From JAJFJD01 sp965228425 (GTDB lineage Bacteria; Pseudomonadota; Alphaproteobacteria; UBA8366), in NCBI GenBank assembly GCA_965228425.1, contig OZ245815.1, forward strand, positions 2,170,001 to 2,234,000: a stretch of 64,000 bases of DNA, written 5' to 3'. Below the pieces are notes generated by a model. It made no database searches, was not told where the DNA came from, and saw nothing but the letters and a program-made list of their open reading frames with translations. The position numbers were made by a program, and so were the translations under genes. Positions 1 to 6,415 of this stretch are shown here, in pieces; within the stretch, counting starts at the first letter, position 1, and every line of letters begins with the position of its first letter.

Positions 1-75
1 CGGAGTAGCTCAGTTGGTTAGAGCAGCGGAATCATAATCCGCGTGTCGGCGGTTCGAGTCCGCCCTCCGCTACCA
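1..75 (+). tRNA. tRNA-Met (anticodon CAT), missing two 5' bases
   Basis: The cloverleaf is readable directly. The anticodon stem GCGGA/TCCGC (26-30, 38-42) encloses loop ATCATAA with anticodon CAT at 33-35. The T-stem GGCGG/CCGCC (48-52, 60-64) encloses TTCGAGT. The acceptor 3' strand CTCCGCT (65-71) is followed by discriminator A and encoded CCA (73-75). The 5' acceptor strand begins as CGGAG at base 1, so two bases lie upstream of the window. The overall sequence resembles the alphaproteobacterial elongator tRNA-Met; a CAT anticodon could in principle also be tRNA-Ile2, which sequence alone cannot fully exclude. Its 3' end is the integration site of the island that follows. Confidence 0.95.
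55..75 (+). repeat. attL: 3' end of tRNA-Met, 21-bp direct repeat
   Basis: These 21 bases (CGAGTCCGCC...CGCTACCA, T-loop through CCA) recur exactly at 5543-5563. The repeat stops at base 55 on the left because the preceding base differs (T here, C at the second copy). A perfect duplication of a tRNA 3' end flanking atypical DNA is the classic footprint of tyrosine-recombinase integration. Confidence 0.9.
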
Positions 76-357
76 TCTAAGCTATTGAAAATAAATTACT
101 ATTTGATCTCATAAGCTTCGAGTGCAGTTTTTGGACTCATCGTCCGAGTGCCATGTATTCGGGAATGTGAAATTTGTTTTCTTTTGCCATAACGCTGCAA
201 AACGGTAAAAATTTACCAAATTTCGAGCACAGATATGATTGGAGACTGCTTGGTAGCCATTTACTCATCTTGTTCCGAACTTTATCTGTCCATGTGTTCT
301 TGTACTAATATTTATTTTGGCGCAAATCGCCTTTGTTTGCTCTGATGGACGTCATGA
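76..357. other. Left-end intergenic of the island, AT-rich, no gene seen
   Basis: There is no credible ORF here. The only structure noted is an inverted repeat GGTAAA-AA-TTTACC at 204-217, which could be an operator for the downstream vsr-dcm pair. The segment presumably holds the vsr promoter; no confident -35/-10 pair was assigned. Confidence 0.5.
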
Positions 358-783
358 ATGATTGACATTGTAGGCCCGGAGTTTCGGTCAGAACTAATGT
401 CTCGAATTCGGAGCACCGATACCAAACCTGAGATGGCTGTACGTCGCATGCTATTTGGCGCGGGTTATCGATATCAAATTCATTGCAAAGATCTGCCAGG
501 GAAGCCCGATTTGGTTTTTAGAAGTCGGAAGAAAGTAATTTTCGTACACGGCTGCTACTGGCATCGACACGGCTGTTCGAGAACATACAATCCAAAGTCT
601 CGAACGGAATTCTGGAATGAAAAATTTGCAAGAAATATGCAGAGAGATCAAAAAAATCAGGAGGAGCTTTGCGGTTTGGGCTGGAAGATGTTGGTTGTAT
701 GGGAATGTGAGGTAGAAAGTGACGATCAACTAAAGCGTATGTCGAAGTTTCTTGGTCCAACGCGTTGGGTAAAAAAAACCTAG
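358..783 (+). CDS. vsr: Very short patch repair endonuclease (Vsr)
   Basis: This 141-residue protein is a DNA mismatch endonuclease that nicks 5' of the T in T:G mismatches created when 5-methylcytosine deaminates, thereby protecting Dcm-type sites. Family landmarks are in order: RSxxMSRIRSTDTKPE (10-25), LPGKPDLVF (46-54) with catalytic Asp51, and FVHGCYWHRHGC (62-73) with His64, His69 and zinc-site Cys66/Cys73. The numbering matches E. coli Vsr closely. Start ATG 358 was chosen because the only nearby upstream ATGs run straight into a stop at 364. It sits 65 bp upstream of the methyltransferase on the same strand; in E. coli the order is dcm then vsr, so the order is reversed here. Confidence 0.95.
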   Translation: MIDIVGPEFRSELMSRIRSTDTKPEMAVRRMLFGAGYRYQIHCKDLPGKPDLVFRSRKKVIFVHGCYWHRHGCSRTYNPKSRTEFWNEKFARNMQRDQKNQEELCGLGWKMLVVWECEVESDDQLKRMSKFLGPTRWVKKT

Positions 784-848
784 AGTAGTGCCTGGTCAGA
801 TACTAGATGACCTGGTAACGTCCGGCCTTTGCAGCAGATGGAGGCCGT

Positions 849-1817
849 ATGGTTAGGGCTTTTGACATGTTTTCCGGAGGTGGAGGGAGTAGCTGGGGGG
901 CTGCAGCTGCCGGCGCGCAAATAGTCGGTGGCATTGATGCTTGGGCCAAAGCTGGAAAAGTCTACACTGATAATTTTCCTGATGCTAAGTTTTGGGTGGA
1001 AAGAGTTGAAGATCAAGATCCTCATTCGATTTGCGAACAAATTGGTCCAATCGAACTCTTGCTAGCGTCACCCGAATGCACCAATCACAGCTGCGCACGG
1101 GGCGCGCGCCCTCGCTCCGAAGAAAGCCGTGATACCGCTTTGCAGGTGATTAGATATGCAAAAGCTATGTGCCCGCGTTGGATAATTATCGAAAATGTCG
1201 TTCATATGCGTCCGTGGGCGCGCTACAAGGAATTGCTCCGCGAACTCAGCGGATTAGGTTACAACATAACAGAACATGTGCTAAGTGCTGCGGATTTTGG
1301 GGTTCCACAGCGTCGAAAGCGGTTATTTCTTCTATGTGACAATGTGCATATGCCCCCCCCTAAAATCCCTCGGAATCGAGGTCGCAAGCCTTGTGTCGCA
1401 AGTATTCTCGATAAGCCAGGTGTTTGGAGCACGACGCCTCTTCACAGCGAACGGCGCGCCAATGCGACATTGGAACGGGCAGAGCGCGCTATAAATTCTC
1501 TCGGCCCCAACAAACCCTTTCTAATTGTCTACTATGGAACCGATGGAGCCGGAGGATGGCAAGCTCTCGATATTCCTTTACGAACAGTAACTACAATTGA
1601 CCGTTTTGGCCTCTGTGAACCTACCCAACATGGGCATAGTTTACGGATGCTGCAACCGACAGAATTGGCTAAAGCGATGGGGATCGGGGAGGGATTTAGA
1701 CTAGAAATGGGCAGTCGGCGAGATCAAATTAAGATACTAGGAAATGGTGTGTGCCCGCCCGTAATGACAGCCGCTGTAAAATCATTAATCGGGAAAATTA
1801 GCTCCGCCAACACTTAA
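849..1817 (+). CDS. DNA (cytosine-5) methyltransferase
   Basis: The 322-residue protein is a C5-cytosine methyltransferase using SAM. Motif I is FDMFSGGGGSSWG (5-17). Motif IV reads SPECTNHS (74-81) with catalytic Cys77, a PEC variant of the usual PPC. Motif VI is IIENV, motif VIII is QRRKRLF, and motif X is GNGVCPPVM near the C-terminus. The target-recognition region between VIII and IX is short. ATG 849 has a good ribosome site (GGAGG about 6 bases upstream). It pairs with vsr just upstream, as expected for a T:G repair partner. No cognate restriction endonuclease is visible in the island, so it may be a solitary methylase or may protect DNA from another enzyme. Confidence 0.92.
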   Translation: MVRAFDMFSGGGGSSWGAAAAGAQIVGGIDAWAKAGKVYTDNFPDAKFWVERVEDQDPHSICEQIGPIELLLASPECTNHSCARGARPRSEESRDTALQVIRYAKAMCPRWIIIENVVHMRPWARYKELLRELSGLGYNITEHVLSAADFGVPQRRKRLFLLCDNVHMPPPKIPRNRGRKPCVASILDKPGVWSTTPLHSERRANATLERAERAINSLGPNKPFLIVYYGTDGAGGWQALDIPLRTVTTIDRFGLCEPTQHGHSLRMLQPTELAKAMGIGEGFRLEMGSRRDQIKILGNGVCPPVMTAAVKSLIGKISSANT

Positions 1818-1881
1818 TCAAATCGTGAGGCGTAAGACGAACTTAGATTCCGAAAATGCGCCTCCTATAATAAAACGTCGG

Positions 1882-3024
1882 CTAATTCGCGTCTTCGTTT
1901 GTTGTTAAATGTGCCAGTTGGGTCGGGTCCAGGATCGGTAATCCAACTGCGCCGTAAAGTTTTCCGAGACAAGCCTGAAGCGCCTCTGCGAAAGGGGTAT
2001 CGAGTACGGCAATCCTATCAAAATCATCCGAAATTGTTTGGTACTCAATGCTCTCCAGATCCATGAGGTCACAGTAGAGGTCGGGTATATCCATAAAATT
2101 TGGAAGAAAACAGTATCGACCTTCTGGTTGTCCGACGTGATCAGCTGGTAGTTTGGTTCGTCTTCGTAAAGCCTCGACTCTTTTCGCGGGATTCGCGGGC
2201 CAGTTTCTTTCTCCGATTATGTCGGATGCCGGAACCGTCTTAGCAGTGAGTAGCCTGTCCGCGCGTGGCGCTCCCTGACCAGGCTGAATTGTTAGGAAAC
2301 AGTGGGGCGTTAAGACTAATCGAAATTGTTTGGAAGTCTTATGTCTGAGCAGCTCACCTAATCGAAGCGAAGTTCCAATAGGAGGGTAGATATAGTAATC
2401 AGCCGATTCCGCATTTTCCCGTTCATAGTGTCCCTCGATATTCGGGTCGATGCGATCTAACTGAATTGCTGTTCGACGGCGTATTATTCGTTCTAGGGCG
2501 GCTTCGTTTCCTTGAAGCATCTGCCAATTGTCAGTAAGGAATCCCCACAAATACGACCCGCCGAAACGATCTATCTCGTCATGGAGGCGTCTGGCAATCA
2601 AGGGCACGCCAGTTGCCAACATTTCGATAATCCGAGCGCTAAGCTGCTCGATTAGGTCGGGCGTCCCTTTGTCTGCCGAACTGACGAAAGGGTCGGAAGT
2701 TAGGTTATCCGGGACTTGCCCGTCGGTGAACAGAACAACCGGACAAAAACGATGATTGCGAATTTGTTCAACAAGATCGCGAGCTCTAATGTCTCCCTCT
2801 TCCACGTTTTTGTTTGGACTATCCCTATCTCTGTAGATATCCGTCACTAAAACGTCGTATCTGCGATGTTTAAGTCGGGTCAAGGCATCGTCAAAGTCAT
2901 CCGTGAAATCCCAAAATATACCATGACCATCGATGTGGTCCGGTAGGAGCTGCTTCAACTGGGTAAGGTTTTCCCGGTCATCATCCACAACTAGGATTTC
3001 AAGGGTACTATTTTCATCGCTCAT
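1882..3024 (-). CDS. Response-regulator receiver protein with unknown C-terminal domain
   Basis: This 380-residue protein begins with a complete receiver domain (about 8-135): acidic pair Asp14/Asp15, phospho-acceptor Asp62 in VLVTDIYRD, Thr100 and Lys119 in SADKGT. The remaining ~240 residues match no DNA-binding, enzymatic or HTH domain I recognise; they include a TPHC motif at 239-242 within a hydrophobic stretch (LVLTPHCFL). It begins 3 nt after the stop of the upstream kinase-like gene, so the two are certainly co-transcribed and probably act as a phosphorelay. The output is unlikely to be ordinary promoter control because no HTH is seen. The C-terminal region is the most plausible effector, with unknown activity. 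Confidence 0.85.
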   Translation of the reverse strand: MSDENSTLEILVVDDDRENLTQLKQLLPDHIDGHGIFWDFTDDFDDALTRLKHRRYDVLVTDIYRDRDSPNKNVEEGDIRARDLVEQIRNHRFCPVVLFTDGQVPDNLTSDPFVSSADKGTPDLIEQLSARIIEMLATGVPLIARRLHDEIDRFGGSYLWGFLTDNWQMLQGNEAALERIIRRRTAIQLDRIDPNIEGHYERENAESADYYIYPPIGTSLRLGELLRHKTSKQFRLVLTPHCFLTIQPGQGAPRADRLLTAKTVPASDIIGERNWPANPAKRVEALRRRTKLPADHVGQPEGRYCFLPNFMDIPDLYCDLMDLESIEYQTISDDFDRIAVLDTPFAEALQACLGKLYGAVGLPILDPTQLAHLTTNEDAN

Positions 3025-3027
3025 TGC

Positions 3028-5148
3028 TCAAAGCCCAACTCCCTTTTCGAACCTAGCCTCGAAACACGCGCCACCTAATTTCTTGCCATCCTTGTATAGC
3101 AATTTGCCATAAGGCTCTATGAGTAGGCGAGCAATGTACAGTCCCAATCCTATTCCGTTGGGTTTAGTCGAGTAGTATGGTTCGAAAATCATTTCGCGAT
3201 TATCGACCGAGATGCCAGGGCCATCGTCGGTCACGCGAACAGAAAATCCATGCTCTAGTTTTTGTAAAGTTACACAAATTTCGCCGCCGTTGGTTGATCC
3301 GTGTCGGTGCGTTATCCAATACAAACCATTGTCCACCAAATTCGCTAGCACCTGTGCAATAACCGCCTTGGACATTCGTGCCTTGATCGGAGTCTTTGGT
3401 TCAACAATCTCTACTTTGATGCCTTGTTTATCGATTAAGGATTGATACAGCTCGAAGGTTAGCCTGATTTCATCCGCAACATTGAAACTTACCGCGCGAC
3501 CACGTTTACCGGGGGTTTGTGGGTCAAGCCGCTGCCTAAGATGATGTATTTGTTCAAGCCATCCTTTAATGCCTGCAAAACTAGGTTCAATTTTCTTGCG
3601 ATCATCTTCTTCGACAATTTTTGAAAGTTGCCGCTCTAATATGATCAATTGTCGGTTAATTTTGCCAAGAGGGGCGCCGATTTCGTGGATTACAATATCG
3701 ACCATATGACCAAGGCCAGCAGACATCAGAAGTCTTGAAAACACCTCCTGGACTTGTTCCACTCCGAGCGTGACTTGCTTCTCCGTCTCTTCGATTAATT
3801 GTGTGACCGGGTGTTTGGTCCCCAATGTTTGTCTGGCTTCTTGGATCGTTTGTGAAAAATCAAAAGGTTCGAATAGCGGATCTGATCGAGATGCAATTTC
3901 TTTTCTGGGCCGAACTTTGTACCGTTCCTCTTCCAAAATTGTCAGTACGCGCTTAAACCAGTTTTCTAATCCTTGATGCGCACTGTTCTTGACCATTCCT
4001 TCGCGCGTGCTGCGATCTCTTAAATCCGGATTTTCGTCCCGTGAAATCCGAATCGCTGCAATGATTTGGTTGTTTGCTAAATTGCGGACTGGGTTCTGTC
4101 GACTCCGTAAATCCAGGTTTAGCCAGTCGTCCCCTCTTTCCCCGTAAGGGTGTATCCGAAATCCGTCGCGATATATGCTTACCCCGCTGTAAATATCCAG
4201 TATTTTTCTGACTTGACTGATTGCCAAGTCCTCACGGGATGCGATTGGCTGGAGACCTTCGCGGTCGCGATCCCAAGCGCGAATCTCCACTACAAACTGA
4301 CCACATTCTGGCAACTCATTTTTGGGGCCAATTTGTCTATCTATTTTAGAGCGTTTCCCATCAACCTCGATTTCTCCGACAAAGCGCCCGTTGCTTTCTA
4401 GGTTACCTTTTAGTTGATATTTCGGCTTGAGCAGGAAATCCGGAGGCTCTACGAGCCCAGAAATGTCTTCATTCCCCGGAACATCCAAAAGGATGTCAAA
4501 ATCGTCAATGTCATCAAAGGGTGAAATTAGGCGAGAGAGTCGGGCATGCAGTTGTTCGTAGTTTGTGTCTTCCCAACTTCCAGACTTGAGCCCTTCGATA
4601 GTTAGACGAGTACCTGGTGCGAATTGGTTCGATTTAATTGTCTCGTATTCAACTTCGATGTCATCAAGGTAATCATCATCAGTGAATTTCCCCCAGTAGA
4701 GTAACACCAGCACAGTGTCTTCCTGGCCTGCTCTTCTAGTTTCGAGTAGCAGTGAGTCCCCAAGTCGTGCAGCCGCAAAGCGACCAATTCCCTTGGCTCC
4801 TTGATAGAGTCGTCCGCCAGGTGAGCGATCCACTCGCTTTTTCGAAGTCGTACCCGGTTCAAGCCATGCGCCAAGGACAGTTTCGACATCCATTCCAGTA
4901 CCATCGTCGGCGATGATTATTCGTGACGGGCGTTCCAGATCCGCCCCCTCAAATCGTATTTCAACGTTTCTTGCATCTGCGTCATATGCATTTTTGACTA
5001 ACTCAACCAGGGCAACTGGTTCGTCGCTAATTAATTCCTCACCAATTAAATTAATCAACCGAGCACGAGGACGCATCCGAGCTGTGCCGGAAATGGATCC
5101 ATCGTTTTGCTCGTGCTGATTTCGACTACTCTTAGCGGACGACGACAC
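3028..5148 (-). CDS. Dual-GHKL ATPase / sensor histidine kinase-like protein
   Basis: The 706-residue soluble protein has two ATPase modules. The N-terminal one is Hsp90/MutL/MORC-like: ELVKNAYDADA (49-59), IADDGTGM (79-86), and GAKGIGRF (118-124 region). A transducer-like middle (about 320-390: YRDGFRIHPYGERGDDW, then STREGM) follows. The C-terminal half is a canonical kinase: H-box IHEIGAPL with His488, N-box NLVDNGLYW (603-611), DDGPG (641-645) and GIGLGL (665-670). No transmembrane segment is seen, so any signal is cytoplasmic. GTG start at 5146-5148 follows a GAGG ribosome site. It is the first gene of a two-gene operon with the receiver protein. Such dual-GHKL proteins are known beside defence genes; the role here is inferred. 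Confidence 0.88.
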   Translation of the reverse strand: MSSSAKSSRNQHEQNDGSISGTARMRPRARLINLIGEELISDEPVALVELVKNAYDADARNVEIRFEGADLERPSRIIIADDGTGMDVETVLGAWLEPGTTSKKRVDRSPGGRLYQGAKGIGRFAAARLGDSLLLETRRAGQEDTVLVLLYWGKFTDDDYLDDIEVEYETIKSNQFAPGTRLTIEGLKSGSWEDTNYEQLHARLSRLISPFDDIDDFDILLDVPGNEDISGLVEPPDFLLKPKYQLKGNLESNGRFVGEIEVDGKRSKIDRQIGPKNELPECGQFVVEIRAWDRDREGLQPIASREDLAISQVRKILDIYSGVSIYRDGFRIHPYGERGDDWLNLDLRSRQNPVRNLANNQIIAAIRISRDENPDLRDRSTREGMVKNSAHQGLENWFKRVLTILEEERYKVRPRKEIASRSDPLFEPFDFSQTIQEARQTLGTKHPVTQLIEETEKQVTLGVEQVQEVFSRLLMSAGLGHMVDIVIHEIGAPLGKINRQLIILERQLSKIVEEDDRKKIEPSFAGIKGWLEQIHHLRQRLDPQTPGKRGRAVSFNVADEIRLTFELYQSLIDKQGIKVEIVEPKTPIKARMSKAVIAQVLANLVDNGLYWITHRHGSTNGGEICVTLQKLEHGFSVRVTDDGPGISVDNREMIFEPYYSTKPNGIGLGLYIARLLIEPYGKLLYKDGKKLGGACFEARFEKGVGL

Positions 5149-5542
5149 CCTCTTGACCTCTTCCTAAATTTGGAAACCCATATTTCTCGATTTGGCAATC
5201 ATCATGAGGCGTTTAGGAGCGTTTGCACACTTTAGATTTGTATTCAAATGTAAGAAATTTGGTTCCAGGGGAGCTTTGATCCAGAATTAATCTGGCTAAT
5301 TCACTAAGTTGCCGCCTAAATTCGCATTTCAGGCCTAATTTGGTGAAAATCACAGAGTTGTTTCTTTTCAACTTTAGTCCGAGCGTGAGGGGGCTGAATA
5401 TCGGAATTGAGTGATTGCAAGCTTATCGATACACATGAAAAACGTATATTTGAACGAAGTGGTTTGGAGCGGTGAGTGCCTAGTGTGTTCGATGATTACG
5501 GCGATTTCAGCACCACAGAAATCGTGCTAGTACTGCATTGAC
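5149..5542. other. Right-end intergenic of the island
   Basis: About 390 bp of AT-rich DNA lies upstream of the kinase operon and presumably contains its promoter. The only ORF with a start is a 31-codon frame at about 5435-5530 (MKNVYLNEVVWSGECLVCS...), with no ribosome site; I do not call it a gene. No integrase remnant was recognised. Confidence 0.5.
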
Positions 5543-5563
5543 CGAGTCCGCCCTCCGCTACCA
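5543..5563 (+). repeat. attR: second copy of the tRNA-Met 3' end
   Basis: This is a perfect 21-bp copy of bases 55-75 (T-loop to CCA) with no tRNA body upstream of it, marking the right boundary of the island. DNA immediately beyond it returns to the GC-rich composition of the chromosome within a few hundred bases. Confidence 0.9.
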
Positions 5564-5865
5564 AAATTCCCTAGCATTACGGCGCTGCCCCACGGCCCAA
5601 GCCGCATTCGCGTGTGGCGAAATACCATCTAGGGTCTAAATTCCTTTACCGTTTTGAAATGATTTATTGTAAAAGTGCGACGCTACAAGCTATTAGCCGA
5701 GGGGCCTAACGGCGATGGGCGATCCAAACCGAGTTCATGAGCGCTTTCCTGTCGCGCATACCGTAGGTTGCAGTCAAAGGATATATCTTTCTGCGATTGT
5801 ATCTCATAGCACTCTCTTTCACGGGATTTCCGGTGGTCTCGGCCGCCGCGATAGGGTGACCCGAT
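5564..5865. other. Intergenic region downstream of the island
   Basis: This 300-bp stretch was presumably the original flank of the tRNA gene before insertion. ORFs on the minus strand here have no family resemblance and overlap the next gene antisense. No convincing gene or hairpin terminator was found. Confidence 0.4.
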
Positions 5866-6282
5866 ATGGCGCGTGAACAAGAACCCCGGATCGGCGACAC
5901 CCTTTTCCTTGTGCGGGTGCGCAGCCGTCTCGACCGCCTGTCGCTCAAGCGACGCGATTCATTCCTGGAGCATCTCGGAACCGCCGTCGCCGATTTTTGC
6001 AAGCAGATCGGGGCGGTTGGCCTCGACTGGGGGGCCGTAAAGGAGCGGCTGGGCGACGATGGGTGGCAGACCGCCGTCATGTTCACCAAGCATATGTACG
6101 AGGCCCGCGAGGCCGACGGCGACGAATTCGCGGCCATTCCCTGGCGGCTCATCACGATATCCATGTGTCCGGTGCGGCGGGCCACCGATGCGTCCGAAGA
6201 CCAGATGACATGGCTCGATCAGTTGATCGAAGAGGCGCAAAGGCATTGCGCGCTGCTGAAAGAAATGAAGAAGACCGCCTAG
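5866..6282 (+). CDS. Hypothetical protein, 138 aa
   Basis: A soluble, charged protein of unknown function. It has no signal peptide or membrane helix. The C-terminus (DQLIEEAQRHCALLKEMKK) is predicted helical. The codon pattern (GC-ending third positions) fits the chromosome and supports it as a real gene; antisense ORFs over the same span lack this. It is the first chromosomal gene after the island and stands alone, 130 bp before the adenylation enzyme. No family assignment is offered. Confidence 0.6.
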   Translation: MAREQEPRIGDTLFLVRVRSRLDRLSLKRRDSFLEHLGTAVADFCKQIGAVGLDWGAVKERLGDDGWQTAVMFTKHMYEAREADGDEFAAIPWRLITISMCPVRRATDASEDQMTWLDQLIEEAQRHCALLKEMKKTA

Positions 6283-6415
6283 GCCTTGAGCACCGATCGG
6301 CCGTCGCGCGGCGGTCATACCTACCCTATTGAGGTAACTCTCTCCCCTCCGGCAGCCTTATGGTTCCCGGCATCGGCGTACCCTACAATTTGGCCTAGAT
6401 TGAAGGGGCCAGTCG

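Larger units (their letters stand above)
76..5563. mobile_element. Integrase-less genomic island at tRNA-Met
   Basis: About 5.5 kb of visibly AT-richer DNA lies between the two 21-bp tRNA repeats and carries vsr, a cytosine methyltransferase, a receiver-domain protein and a dual-GHKL kinase-like protein. The codon choice of these four genes (many AT-ending codons) contrasts with the GC-ending codons of every gene after 5866. No integrase, excisionase or transposase is present. The element is therefore either a degraded integrative element or one mobilised in trans by another element's integrase. The cargo (DNA modification, mismatch nicking, phosphorelay) suggests a defence or anti-defence role, which is inference. 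Confidence 0.82.

Noticed and set aside
76..5542. An integrase or transposase inside the island
   Set aside because: Every sizeable frame was read; none has tyrosine-recombinase, serine-recombinase or transposase motifs.
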